Assembly: GCA_026986935.1 (NCBI GenBank)
Contig: JALSNP010000019.1
Span: 1 to 16,513 of the forward strand
From: Pyrodictiaceae archaeon
GTDB lineage: Archaea > Thermoproteota > Thermoprotei_A > Sulfolobales > Pyrodictiaceae
DNA: 16,513 bases
Direction: 5' to 3'
In this document: in pieces, positions 6,483-13,098 of the stretch
How positions within the stretch are numbered: position 1 is the first letter of the stretch
Layout: each line of letters opens with the position of its first letter
Program-made: the position numbers and the translations under genes
Notes under the pieces: model-generated
Seen by the model: the letters and a program-made list of their open reading frames with translations, nothing else
Database searches by the model: none
What the model was told of the DNA's origin: nothing

Positions 6483-7130
6483 CTACCCCTGGAGCCTCTT
6501 AGACGAGACTATTGACAAGGGGTAGCCGCTCAGAGCGAGCAAAGCTATGTTCTCTGGTACGCCGAATGATACTAGCAAGGCTCTTGCAGCCGCTGGGCTC
6601 CATAGCTCCCATCGGCTCCGGGCCCCACTAGTAACAATGATCATGGACTCGTACGCTGCTGCGCGTCGCGAGATTATCATAACGCCGCGTAGGCTTCTCC
6701 GGGGATCATCCCCGTATAGTAGTGGTAGGAGAACTATCTCTACACCTGCACCTCCCTCGCGGAGGAGGCGGGCCTGGCTCTTATCCATGTACCTAGCCAT
6801 TCCCGGAGGTAGCTGTATGAGGGCTACGCGTGGGTCTCTTGCAGCGTGCCTAGCCACTTCAGCGCTCTTAGGCTTAACTACCACGAGGTCGTAGCGTGGA
6901 CTAGCTCTTCTTATCATTTTCAGCGCCTTGCCCCAGTTATCTGACTCTATGGTTACACGTGTGTAAGCCTCTATACCAGCCTCTATGAATGGCTTTGCAT
7001 ACTCCTTTGCCTCCTGGGGATCCGGGTTATCTACAGCTACGCACCTATACCCCATGCGATGAGCTAGGTCTGCTACCTCGTATGCATCGCGTAGGCTTCT
7101 AGGTGCTATGTGTAAATCACATATTCTCAA
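6483..7130 (-). CDS. rnp3: RNase P protein Rpp30 (Rnp3)
   Basis: This is the TIM-barrel (PHP-like) protein subunit of archaeal RNase P, which pairs with Pop5. The 215-residue protein begins MRICDLHIAPRS and has CVAVDNPD (30-37), a regular alternation of strands and helices (YDLVVVKPKSAEVARHAA, VALIQLPPG), IIVTSGARSRWELWSPAAAR near 165-184, and a final GVPENIALLALSGYP. It starts at UUG 7130, and the UUGA overlaps the UGA stop of the COG1325 gene, a typical translational coupling. The order L15e, COG1325, Rpp30, Pop5 is part of the conserved archaeal RNA-processing superoperon described for exosome and proteasome genes. No exosome core gene follows here. Confidence 0.93.
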   Translation of the reverse strand: MRICDLHIAPRSLRDAYEVADLAHRMGYRCVAVDNPDPQEAKEYAKPFIEAGIEAYTRVTIESDNWGKALKMIRRASPRYDLVVVKPKSAEVARHAARDPRVALIQLPPGMARYMDKSQARLLREGGAGVEIVLLPLLYGDDPRRSLRGVMIISRRAAAYESMIIVTSGARSRWELWSPAAARALLVSFGVPENIALLALSGYPLSIVSSKRLQG

Positions 7131-7579
7131 ACTAGGAGCCCCGCTTCACGGAGAATTTCCTCTGCTTTTCTCAGCCGTGGTGCGCCGCGTAGCTGGATAA
7201 CCACGTGAACGACATCATCGCCGTCATGGAGCCTTATTTCTCCCATATACGCGTCCTGCTTGCTGAAACGTATGAACAGGCGGCCACTACGCTCATCGTA
7301 GCGTGACTCAAAGAGGGCTGATAGGATCCTCTTATCCTGCTCGTTGAGCATTTCTCCGAGCCCTTTTACAAACTCTTCCGCATCCCTACCCTCTAGGCGA
7401 GCCACAATACGCGTAATCGGGTTATTGTAATGACCTTCAAGAACTTTTCTCTCTATTTTTACCCTGTTTTTCAGACCATCAGGAACCAGGTTTAAAAGAG
7501 CCTTCTCAACCCTATCCGGATCCTCGGTCGCATGAGCATGCGCCGCTAACTCTACACGTACAATCCTTGTATAAGCCAT
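7127..7579 (-). CDS. COG1325-type RNA-binding/exosome-linked protein
   Basis: A 150-residue conserved archaeal protein of the COG1325 family, predicted from gene neighbourhoods to be connected with the exosome; its exact role is not known to me. It starts MAYTRIVRVELAAHAHATED, shows PDRVEKALLNLVPDGL (21-36), a basic stretch, YNNPITRIVARLEGR (51-65), RLFIRFSKQDAYMGEI (99-114) and ends RKAEEILREAGLLV. AUG 7579 is directly preceded by a hairpin whose loop is the ribosome binding site. It is followed by Rpp30 with a 4-base overlap. L15e lies upstream, as in other archaea, but 222 bases away. Confidence 0.85.
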   Translation of the reverse strand: MAYTRIVRVELAAHAHATEDPDRVEKALLNLVPDGLKNRVKIERKVLEGHYNNPITRIVARLEGRDAEEFVKGLGEMLNEQDKRILSALFESRYDERSGRLFIRFSKQDAYMGEIRLHDGDDVVHVVIQLRGAPRLRKAEEILREAGLLV

Positions 7580-7580
7580 G

Positions 7581-7598
7581 TACCGGACTCCTCCGGTA
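7581..7598 (-). promoter_or_regulatory. Hairpin with the ribosome binding site of the COG1325 gene in its loop
   Basis: The minus strand reads TACCGGA-GGAG-TCCGGTA, a perfect 7-base-pair inverted repeat one base before the AUG at 7579. The GGAGGAG ribosome binding site occupies the loop and the top of the stem, so folding would hide it. Confidence 0.55.
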
Positions 7599-7678
7599 AA
7601 GGATACTCGGCGCCAAACCCTCTTAGAAAACCACGAGCCGCTAAAGTCGGCCGAGGCTCTCTACGGCCTTAGGTAGGG

Positions 7679-7688
7679 AAGTTAATTC
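7679..7688 (-). promoter_or_regulatory. Candidate TATA element for the COG1325-rnp3-rnp2-rib operon
   Basis: The minus strand reads GGAATTAACTT. A second option is CTAATAATAATACC at 7725-7738. A minus-strand T-run (CTTTTTGG, 7706-7712) between them could end L15e transcripts. The leader would be 80-120 bases and includes a GGCCG/CGGCC stem near 7635-7665. Confidence 0.3.
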
Positions 7689-7741
7689 CTCTTCTAGGTG
7701 CTCTCCAAAAAGATTGTCAAAGAGGTATTATTATTAGATCA

Positions 7742-7759
7742 AACGCTTCTAGACGCGTT
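7742..7759 (-). terminator. Possible 3' hairpin behind L15e
   Basis: The inverted repeat AACGC-N8-GCGTT lies about 45 bases downstream of the L15e stop, and the minus-strand T-run at 7706-7712 follows further on. Archaeal termination mainly needs the T-run, so the hairpin may be incidental. Confidence 0.25.
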
Positions 7760-7801
7760 GTCTGCGACGCCGAGAGGAGGCCTAATAACACCTAGCCCGT
7801 G

Positions 7802-8482
7802 TTATTGGAGATCCTCTTTATGATACTTTTCTCTTATCTCGTCAGGAGCTATTAGCCGTGCACCACGGTGAGCCTCGTGGCGCTTCTTGAGCTCGCGCTC
7901 TTTTTGCTTCTTCTTCCACTTATACTTATGAGTTCCCTTCAGCCCTCTTGTCTTGCGGAGACCGCGCATCTTCTTGCCAGCACTCGTTAAGCCTCTGAAC
8001 ACTCTTCCGCGGTTCTGTTTCTCACAGATCCACTTCAGTTCCTTATCCTTGCATACTGCGGGATGGTTTCTATCAACCAGTATGACCTCGTACCACTTGT
8101 ACTCACCGTCTTCAGCAACGTAGTAGCTGTTCAGAACCTCCATATTAGGGTATTTCCTCGCAGCCCTTTCCTCGGCTATTAGCCTTGTTGACTTAGCTGG
8201 AGCATAGCCATAAACACCCATTCTCTTAGGCCTACGCCCCTTATTGGGTCTCGGCCTATTTAGCCCGCCTTTGCGCACTCGGACACGCACAACTATTATG
8301 CCTGGTTTAGCCTTGTAGCCTAGCGTGCGCGCTCTATCAATCCTGGTCGGCTTCTCGATTCTTACAACACTTGGTTGGCGACGCCACTCCATTAGTCTCT
8401 TCTTCCAGAGCTGTGCAAGCTCTGGTACCTCGTATCGCTGCTTCCACGTCTCACGAAGATAATGGTATAGCCCGTGAGCCAT
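7802..8482 (-). CDS. rpl15e: Large ribosomal subunit protein L15e (eL15)
   Basis: This archaeal/eukaryotic ribosomal protein has 226 residues, somewhat over the usual 190-205. Signatures: [14 protein letters not shown], the very basic [19 protein letters not shown] (67-85), [23 protein letters not shown] (91-113), [27 protein letters not shown], then [21 protein letters not shown]. The C-terminus is a Lys/Arg-rich tail ending with an extra [21 protein letters not shown] 8482 has GGGGAG 8 bases upstream. It heads the RNA-processing block, although the 222-base gap to COG1325 suggests its own transcript. Confidence 0.96.
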   Translation of the reverse strand: MAHGLYHYLRETWKQRYEVPELAQLWKKRLMEWRRQPSVVRIEKPTRIDRARTLGYKAKPGIIVVRVRVRKGGLNRPRPNKGRRPKRMGVYGYAPAKSTRLIAEERAARKYPNMEVLNSYYVAEDGEYKWYEVILVDRNHPAVCKDKELKWICEKQNRGRVFRGLTSAGKKMRGLRKTRGLKGTHKYKWKKKQKERELKKRHEAHRGARLIAPDEIREKYHKEDLQ

Positions 8483-8542
8483 TAAGCTTCTCCCCGCTCA
8501 CCACTATCGCGGCTGTGTCCCAGTGCTAGGGCTTACGCACCC

Positions 8543-8558
8543 CCTTAAAACACTATAG
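8543..8558 (-). promoter_or_regulatory. Candidate promoter of L15e
   Basis: The minus strand reads CTATAGTGTTTTAAGGG, with a TTTTAA core about 65 bases upstream of the AUG and a predicted leader near 38 bases. Confidence 0.35.
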
Positions 8559-8593
8559 ACCAGGGAAAGTTGCAGCAATATACCGGGCTCGTG

Positions 8594-8665
8594 CCCCTGT
8601 GATGAGTTGCCCGCATCACGGACAACCGTTGAGCGGATGAAGAAATGTGCGCCCCGGCTGAGCCT
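8594..8665 (+). ncRNA. Possible structured RNA with C/D-box-like motifs (uncertain)
   Basis: The plus strand has GTGATGA (C-box match, 8599-8605), GGATGA (possible C', 8635-8640) and CTGA (D box, 8658-8661), about 63 bases end to end, which is the size of an archaeal C/D sRNA. Against this, the box spacings (23 and 17 bases) are longer than the usual 12 or so, there is no clear D' box and no terminal stem beside the boxes. The same DNA can fold as GTGATG-N9-CATCAC (8599-8619) or as GTTGcCCG/CGGaCAAC (8606-8626), which exclude each other. Strand and identity are open. Confidence 0.25.
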
Positions 8666-8694
8666 CTTTAGGAGGGTTCTTGGCTATCCTGCCC

Positions 8695-9921
8695 TTATGC
8701 TTTGTGCGCTGCAGCCGCGACTATCTTTATAACATCGTTATCCTGTAGCTCATAATCCTCTCCTATCCTTGTCTTAGTCTTAGCGTTTATAGCGTAGAGG
8801 AAGGTTTTACCCAGATCCGTGTGAACCATGTATGCTAGCTCACGGGCAGTCGTACCTTTTGGGACAAGGTAGGCGTCTGGGAGTACCCTGCCCCTACTGT
8901 CAGTAAACCTATGCACATCCTCGACGGGATACACCACGATCATTTCTAGTAGCTCGAAGAAAGTCTTGTTGATCACCTCCTGGACCCCGGTAGAGCCCCA
9001 CTTTCTTAGGACGCGCTCCCTTATATAATCGAGGGCTTGCAGCTGTTTCTTATTGAGCCTCGACTCATCTATTATCTCGAAATCACTGTCCCCTGGTAGG
9101 TACTTTATTACACCAGCCCTAGCTGCTCTTCGAAGCGCTAGCTCCGCGGCAGCGCTTGTGGGTATAACAGGGTACTTAAGCTCCTTCCTAAGCCTCTTAA
9201 TACCCTCCTCAGCACTCGGTAGATCAGCCTTATTAGCTGCTATTATCATTGGTTTTGCTAAGCGGAGGCCTTTCGCAAAGAGTCTAAGATCTTCCCTGCT
9301 CCAACTAGTTATAGGCTTCCTCGATAGATCCGCGTATTCTAGCGCCTTCTCGACATGGCGTCGCCTAATACTGAGCCCACTAAGTCGCTGAGCCAATGCC
9401 TCGACGACGTTCTGCCCTGTTGTAGATACTTTCATCGCGAAGCGATCCCAGTCGTTGAGGATTATGCCATATATCCATTCCTCTATCTCGTTCTCAAGCC
9501 ACTTGACCTCTTCCACTGGGTCATATGTTCCCGGGGGCACCGGGTTACCCTGTGCATCAGTTGAGCCGGATGCATCAACAATCAATACAATGGCATCAGC
9601 TCTCCTAATAGAGTCGAGGAACTTATTGCCTAAGCCCTTACCCTCATGAGCACCTGGTATTAGTCCGGGGGTGTCGATGAGCTTTACTGGGATGAACCTC
9701 CAACCATCAATACAATAACCTGTTGCTGGGTCGCATCTCGGGAGGCCTAGCTCGACGTGAACGCATCGTTTACGCACATAGCCTATTCCGGTACTCGGCT
9801 CCAGGGTGACGAAAGGCCTATCACCCAGCTCGACGGATGCAAGCGTAGCTGCCGCGAAGAATGTTGATTTCCCAACGTTTGTTTTTCCCACTAGGCCAGC
9901 TAGTCTTTCTGGGGGAGGCAA
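8695..9921 (-). CDS. YchF-like (Obg/DRG-type) TGS-domain GTPase/ATPase
   Basis: This 408-residue cytosolic P-loop enzyme is of the YchF/Obg-like class, which binds ribosomes. Motifs: GLVGKTNVGKSTFF (9-22, G1), LIDTPGLIPGAHEGKGLGN (81-99, G3 and switch II), IVDASG (114-119), AANKADLP (228-235, G4), TSAAAELALRRA (G5) and a C-terminal TGS domain (about 340-405; VPKGTTARELAYMVHTDLGKTFLYAI ends with the strand IKIVAAA). The start is UUG at 9921 with GGGGTG about 7 bases upstream, and the usual Met-Pro start is kept. It may be transcribed from the TATA-like TTATTAACG at 9971-9980. The known NKxE variation that makes bacterial YchF prefer ATP is not present; this has NKAD, so GTP is likely. Confidence 0.93.
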   Translation of the reverse strand: MPPPERLAGLVGKTNVGKSTFFAAATLASVELGDRPFVTLEPSTGIGYVRKRCVHVELGLPRCDPATGYCIDGWRFIPVKLIDTPGLIPGAHEGKGLGNKFLDSIRRADAIVLIVDASGSTDAQGNPVPPGTYDPVEEVKWLENEIEEWIYGIILNDWDRFAMKVSTTGQNVVEALAQRLSGLSIRRRHVEKALEYADLSRKPITSWSREDLRLFAKGLRLAKPMIIAANKADLPSAEEGIKRLRKELKYPVIPTSAAAELALRRAARAGVIKYLPGDSDFEIIDESRLNKKQLQALDYIRERVLRKWGSTGVQEVINKTFFELLEMIVVYPVEDVHRFTDSRGRVLPDAYLVPKGTTARELAYMVHTDLGKTFLYAINAKTKTRIGEDYELQDNDVIKIVAAAAHKA

Positions 9922-9969
9922 TGGTGCACCCCTTTTTCCTCTTCACCGAGTCCCTAGACTGCACGTTAC

Positions 9970-9980
9970 TCGTTAATAAG
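9970..9980 (-). promoter_or_regulatory. Candidate TATA element for the YchF-like gene
   Basis: The minus strand reads CTTATTAACGA about 55 bases before the UUG start, giving a leader near 30 bases. The ndk terminator T-run lies just upstream of it. Confidence 0.35.
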
Positions 9981-10027
9981 CTAGGCAATTACTAGTAGTC
10001 GGTATTGGTAACGGCTCTGTAACCTGG

Positions 10028-10038
10028 TTTAAAAAAGA
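10028..10038 (-). terminator. T-rich terminator behind ndk
   Basis: The minus strand reads CTCTTTTTTAAA about 75 bases past the ndk stop. Archaeal RNA polymerase stops at such T-runs. The TTTAAA end could double as a weak TATA element for the next gene. Confidence 0.4.
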
Positions 10039-10108
10039 GTTGTTTCCGCCCATCATCCTATTAGGAACAAGATGCGGGGACAAAGATCAGAGTGCTGCTC
10101 ATAGCTGG

Positions 10109-10537
10109 CTAATACTCGCCCACTATCTCGTCTTCGCTGAAGAACACCTTGTACTCTCTCTCGAAGGACTCCTTGCTATCACTTGCATGTATTACGTTAG
10201 CGCCTATATCTAGTGCATAATCGCCTCGAATAGTCCCAGGCGGTGCTCTTCTCCCATCGGTAGGCCCTATCATTAGTCTCACAACATCTATGGCGCTATC
10301 ACCCTCGAGGATCATTGCTACAACAGGGCCGCTTGTAACAAAGTTCACAAGCTCCTCGAAGAACGGCTTTCCTTTATGAACCTCGTATAGTTTCTCCGCC
10401 TCCTCCCGGCTCAACCACTTCATTTTAAGAGCACGTATCTTCAACCCTTTTCTCTCAAACCGGGCTATTATGTCGCCTACAAGTCCTCTTTTCACGCCAT
10501 CCGGTTTTATCATTACAAATGTCTTCTCAACCGCCAT
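10109..10537 (-). CDS. ndk: Nucleoside diphosphate kinase
   Basis: NDP kinase passes the gamma phosphate from ATP to other NDPs through a phosphohistidine. The 142-residue protein shows [20 protein letters not shown] (5-24, with Lys11), Tyr51, [10 protein letters not shown] (70-79), [18 protein letters not shown] (91-108) and the catalytic NVIHASDS (114-121, with His117). Length is normal. AUG 10537 has GGAGGGAGGGG ending two bases before it, an extended purine-rich binding site. In many archaea ndk ends the L7Ae-S28e-L24e cluster. Here the strand and order are kept, but two plus-strand genes stand between it and L24e. The upstream gap (10538-10691) is a divergent promoter region. Confidence 0.97.
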   Translation of the reverse strand: MAVEKTFVMIKPDGVKRGLVGDIIARFERKGLKIRALKMKWLSREEAEKLYEVHKGKPFFEELVNFVTSGPVVAMILEGDSAIDVVRLMIGPTDGRRAPPGTIRGDYALDIGANVIHASDSKESFEREYKVFFSEDEIVGEY

Positions 10538-10588
10538 TGCCCCTCCCTCCAGGTTTCTCCAAGCACCGGGGAAGCTAACAGAGACTGG

Positions 10589-10601
10589 GAGTTGTAAACT
10601 C
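10589..10601. promoter_or_regulatory. 13-base palindrome GAGTT-GTA-AACTC in the divergent ndk promoter region
   Basis: This is a perfect inverted repeat with a 3-base centre, about 52 bases before the ndk AUG and 91 before the dehydrogenase start. Its AT-rich core could also serve as the ndk TATA element. It could be an operator or chance. Confidence 0.25.
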
Positions 10602-10647
10602 TTATGCTCCGGAAATGACTAGTTTTTCTCATGTTTTTGTAGAAGCT

Positions 10648-10656
10648 GATTTTAGG
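10648..10656 (+). promoter_or_regulatory. Candidate TATA element for the dehydrogenase-permease pair
   Basis: GATTTTAGG lies about 40 bases before the GUG at 10692, predicting a leader of about 15 bases that still contains the GGAGGG site. This also argues against the AUG at 10662 as the start. Confidence 0.3.
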
Positions 10657-10691
10657 CTAGTATGATAGCATTAGTAGCGGGAAGGAGGGCC

Positions 10692-11579
10692 GTGATAGTC
10701 GGTGTCGTCGGACTAGGGCGCATGGGCTCGGCTATTGCTAGGAGGCTTGCAGAGAAGGAGTTCAGCCTGGTTCTCTGGACCCGTGATAAGAAGAAGCTTG
10801 AGGTGCTTGCAAAGGAGACTGGTGGCGAGATCGCTTCGTCTCCGAAAGAGGTTGCTGAAAAGGCTGATTATACCCACATAGTTGTTAGCGATGATCATGC
10901 TCTCTATGAGGTCGTTGCAGGGGTTGGAGGCGTCTTAGCGAGCAACGAGCCAACGGTCATAATTAATCACGTTACCTGCACCATTAGGGCATCGTTGAGC
11001 GTCGCGAGGATAGCGTCTTTGCATATGTTTAGCTATGTCGAGGCACCGATCATAGGCGGTCCTAGCGCCGTTAGACGCGGTGAGGCTATCATACCCTGCA
11101 GTAGCGATGATAAAGAACTATGTGAAGCAGAGACCCTGCTCTCGCTCGGAGACGTTATTTATCTTGGTCGCCCACCCAAGGCCCTTGCAGCGAAGCTTGG
11201 GTTCAACCATGTTTTTCTAAGCATAGTAACCGCGTTAGCAGATGCATTTAGCCTAGTCGAAGCCTATGGCATTGAGTGGGAGAACTACGTTAACCTAGTG
11301 CTCTCAAAGACCTGGATCAAACAAGTTATAGAAAGGTATGGGGATAGGCTACGCCTAGGTAGTAAGGCTAGCTTCGTAGCGAGACTAGCTGGGAAAGATG
11401 CCAGGTACGCTGCCGAGGCGCTAGCCGAGCTGGGGCTTGATGCGAGTCTCGCAGCAGCAGTAGCCAATCATTACGCCGCCATGGTGCGCGAAGGCTACGG
11501 GGATGCTGATTACCCCTCTATCGCCGACTTCTTTGCAATGATGGGGCGCAGGCTTAGGGAGAGAAAAACAGAGCCCTGA
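10692..11579 (+). CDS. NAD(P)-dependent beta-hydroxyacid dehydrogenase (3-hydroxyisobutyrate dehydrogenase family)
   Basis: This oxidoreductase has a Rossmann N-domain with VVGLGRMGSAIARRLA (about 5-20), LWTRDKKKLE after the second strand (Arg31 position suggesting NADP), the substrate motif EAPIIGGPSAVRRGE, and the catalytic KLGFNH (Lys168-x-x-x-Asn172), followed by the all-helical C-domain. Substrate is unknown; family members act on 3-hydroxyisobutyrate, tartronate semialdehyde, 6-phosphogluconate or reduce small aldehydes such as glyoxylate and succinic semialdehyde. I chose GUG 10692 over AUG 10662 because GGAGGG lies 2-3 bases before it and the N-terminus then matches the family (one or two residues before the first strand). 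The permease gene follows after 29 bases and is probably cotranscribed. Confidence 0.88.
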   Translation: MIVGVVGLGRMGSAIARRLAEKEFSLVLWTRDKKKLEVLAKETGGEIASSPKEVAEKADYTHIVVSDDHALYEVVAGVGGVLASNEPTVIINHVTCTIRASLSVARIASLHMFSYVEAPIIGGPSAVRRGEAIIPCSSDDKELCEAETLLSLGDVIYLGRPPKALAAKLGFNHVFLSIVTALADAFSLVEAYGIEWENYVNLVLSKTWIKQVIERYGDRLRLGSKASFVARLAGKDARYAAEALAELGLDASLAAAVANHYAAMVREGYGDADYPSIADFFAMMGRRLRERKTEP

Positions 11580-11608
11580 AGCCCCTCTACATAGGTGCGC
11601 CGCGGGCA

Positions 11609-12490
11609 ATGCTCGGCGATAGCGTACTAGGCCTAGCCGCTATAATAGCGACGACGCTGTCATGGAGCCTAGCCCCTGTTTTTGTGAGCAGAGCGGCTCG
11701 GCGAAAAGGGAACATGAGTCCTTTGGTGTTTAATGCTGCGCGGATGCTCTTCGCAATGATTATACTGGTTCCCATGGCCTATCTACTAGAGGGTTTCCCC
11801 CTTGACACGCCCTGGTTTAGCCTACGTTTTGAGCTAGGTGTGTGGATTGGCGGGGTTTTTAGCACGGTTATTGGAGACACGCTCTTCGTCTACAGTGTTA
11901 GCGTTGTGGGCGCGAGCATAGCTTTACCAATATCCTATCTTTTCGTCATATGGAGCGCCTTGTATGATTACCTTAGGGGGGTTGTGGGCGGCAAGGTACT
12001 AGTAGCCGCGGGGTTGGCTTTTATCGGTGTGTGGCTCGTCTCCCGTAGTGCGCGTAACGATGCTAAGGATGAACAGGCCAAGAATGCCACCTTACCCATA
12101 ATGGCTGCGATAGGCACGTCCCTTGTGTGGGCCGTTAGCATGTACGCGTATAAGGCCGCTATGAGTGTTAGTGGCGAGTACTCGGTGGCTGCCGCCCGCT
12201 CGGTAGCGACAGTAGCTATACTGTTGCCCTATGTTCTCCGCGTAAAAGAGCTAGAGGGTGTTCTTATCGATACATTCATAAGCTCCTTCTTTGGCTATTT
12301 CTTCGGGACAGTGACTTTCCTCGTAGCACTAGGACTCCTGCCAGCAAGCATTGTTGGCGTAGGGATTGCTTTGACGCCGTTCGTTACACAGCTATTATCG
12401 ATACCATTGGCGCGTGAAAAAGTGGGAGCAGAGACGATTATAGGCGGCATAGTATTGGCCATCGCTATAGCGCTTACACAGCTACGTTGA
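11609..12490 (+). CDS. EamA/DMT-superfamily permease
   Basis: A 293-residue membrane protein with about ten hydrophobic helices arranged as two EamA-type repeats (roughly 5-140 and 155-293), split by a charged stretch ARNDAKDEQAKN (146-157). Visible marks are the start of each repeat, LAAIIATTLSWSLAPVFVSRAARR and IMAAIGTSLVWAVSMYAYKAAMS, and the helix-ending motifs GDTLFVYSVSVVGASIALPISYLF and VTFLVALGLLPASIVGVGIALTPFV. DMT members export metabolites or amino acids, or exchange nucleotide sugars; no substrate can be read here. AUG 11609 has only a weak GCGGGC site, so it may depend on translation of the dehydrogenase gene upstream. Confidence 0.88.
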   Translation: MLGDSVLGLAAIIATTLSWSLAPVFVSRAARRKGNMSPLVFNAARMLFAMIILVPMAYLLEGFPLDTPWFSLRFELGVWIGGVFSTVIGDTLFVYSVSVVGASIALPISYLFVIWSALYDYLRGVVGGKVLVAAGLAFIGVWLVSRSARNDAKDEQAKNATLPIMAAIGTSLVWAVSMYAYKAAMSVSGEYSVAAARSVATVAILLPYVLRVKELEGVLIDTFISSFFGYFFGTVTFLVALGLLPASIVGVGIALTPFVTQLLSIPLAREKVGAETIIGGIVLAIAIALTQLR

Positions 12491-12530
12491 TGCACAGAGA
12501 AGAGGAGTTGCTCTGCGAAGAGTAAAACCC

Positions 12531-12544
12531 GTGCCCCTTGGCAC
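12531..12544 (-). terminator. Hairpin GTGCC-N4-GGCAC in the convergent gap, followed by TTTT on the minus strand
   Basis: Read on the minus strand, GTGCC-AAGG-GGCAC is followed by GGGTTTTAC, a terminator-like arrangement for the S28e-L24e transcript. On the plus strand the permease gene can use the T-run at 12560-12564 (GGATTTTTGG). Confidence 0.45.
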
Positions 12545-12572
12545 CATTATTGTATAAGGATTTTTGGCTCGA

Positions 12573-12758
12573 CTAGTGGCGGAGAGGTGTGTACTTCTTT
12601 GTCCATTTTAGTTTTCGCGGATCCCTCTTCATCTTCCATAGTTTGAAGCACTTGCTGCTACAGAACCAGAGCACTGTCCCGTCGTTTTTTACGTACATGA
12701 GCCCCGTGCCTGGCTCTATTTCGCGGCCACAGTATGCACACGTGTGCACTATGGGCAT
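12573..12758 (-). CDS. rpl24e: Large ribosomal subunit protein L24e (eL24)
   Basis: A 61-residue zinc-ribbon ribosomal protein with both cysteine pairs: CAYC (8-11) and CSSKC (33-37), and the typical tail [18 protein letters not shown]. Archaeal L24e is about this length. AUG 12758 has GGAGGAGG about 9 bases upstream, lying across the end of S28e; the gap between the genes is 6 bases, so they form one transcript. The L7Ae-S28e-L24e-Ndk order is conserved in archaea; here ndk lies further along the same strand, behind two opposing genes. Confidence 0.95.
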   Translation of the reverse strand: MPIVHTCAYCGREIEPGTGLMYVKNDGTVLWFCSSKCFKLWKMKRDPRKLKWTKKYTPLRH

Positions 12759-12764
12759 GTCTTA

Positions 12765-13016
12765 TTACCTCCTCCTACCTAGCTTGCGTGCCTCGCGTTC
12801 GGTCTCACGCAGTATAACTATGTCCCCGAGCCTGACTGGGCCGAGGACGTTACGCGTAAGTACTCTGCCTTTATCTCTTCCCTCCAGCACTCTTACACGC
12901 ACCTGTATAACCTCGCCGTGGACCCCCGTACGCCCTATTATCTGTATAACCTCGGCAGGGAACCCTATCTCCTCTATTATGTTGAAGTTCTTTTGCCCTG
13001 CGCTCTTCTGGCTCAA
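12765..13016 (-). CDS. rps28e: Small ribosomal subunit protein S28e (eS28)
   Basis: An 83-residue OB-fold protein of the small subunit near the mRNA exit and E site. The core is unmistakable: [32 protein letters not shown] (20-51), then [25 protein letters not shown]. The start is UUG at 13016 with GGGGTA about 6 bases before it. Residues 1-18 ([18 protein letters not shown]) form a slightly longer head than in the shortest homologues. It opens a two-gene unit with L24e and shares a 82-base divergent promoter region with the plus-strand gene at 13099. Confidence 0.95.
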   Translation of the reverse strand: MSQKSAGQKNFNIIEEIGFPAEVIQIIGRTGVHGEVIQVRVRVLEGRDKGRVLTRNVLGPVRLGDIVILRETEREARKLGRRR

Positions 13017-13048
13017 AGCGTACCCCAGCGAGACGAGTATCTACTGAG

Positions 13049-13061
13049 GCCTTTAAGAAGC
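13049..13061. promoter_or_regulatory. Candidate shared core of a divergent promoter (S28e / unrecognised gene)
   Basis: CCTTTAAGAAG reads as a TATA-like element on both strands (CTTTAAG / CTTAAAG). It lies about 35 bases before the S28e start and 40-45 bases before the GUG at 13099, the right distance for both. Confidence 0.4.
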
Positions 13062-13098
13062 TCACCCTAGTGCCTCTTGCAAAGGGGTTGGCTCAGGG

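Noticed and set aside
6547..6894. 115-codon plus-strand open frame opposite rpp30
   Set aside because: Antisense to a recognised gene, with no ribosome binding site and a low-complexity Arg/Ser-rich product.
7600..7800. tRNA or H/ACA RNA gene between L15e and COG1325
   Set aside because: GC-rich stems are present (GGCCG/CGGCC, GAGCC/GGCTC), but no cloverleaf, no T-loop sequence and no ACA box at the right place.
9053..9391. 112-codon plus-strand open frame opposite the YchF-like gene
   Set aside because: It mirrors the C-terminal half of a well-conserved GTPase; its hydrophobic look comes from reading charged codons on the reverse strand.
10662..10691. AUG 10662 as the start of the dehydrogenase
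   Set aside because: No ribosome binding site, and ten extra residues before the Rossmann strand; GUG 10692 has GGAGGG and the normal family N-terminus.
12589..13047. 152-codon plus-strand open frame opposite L24e and S28e
   Set aside because: It is the antisense shadow of two certain ribosomal protein genes; its composition (Ser/Thr/Pro-rich, no family) is typical of such shadows.
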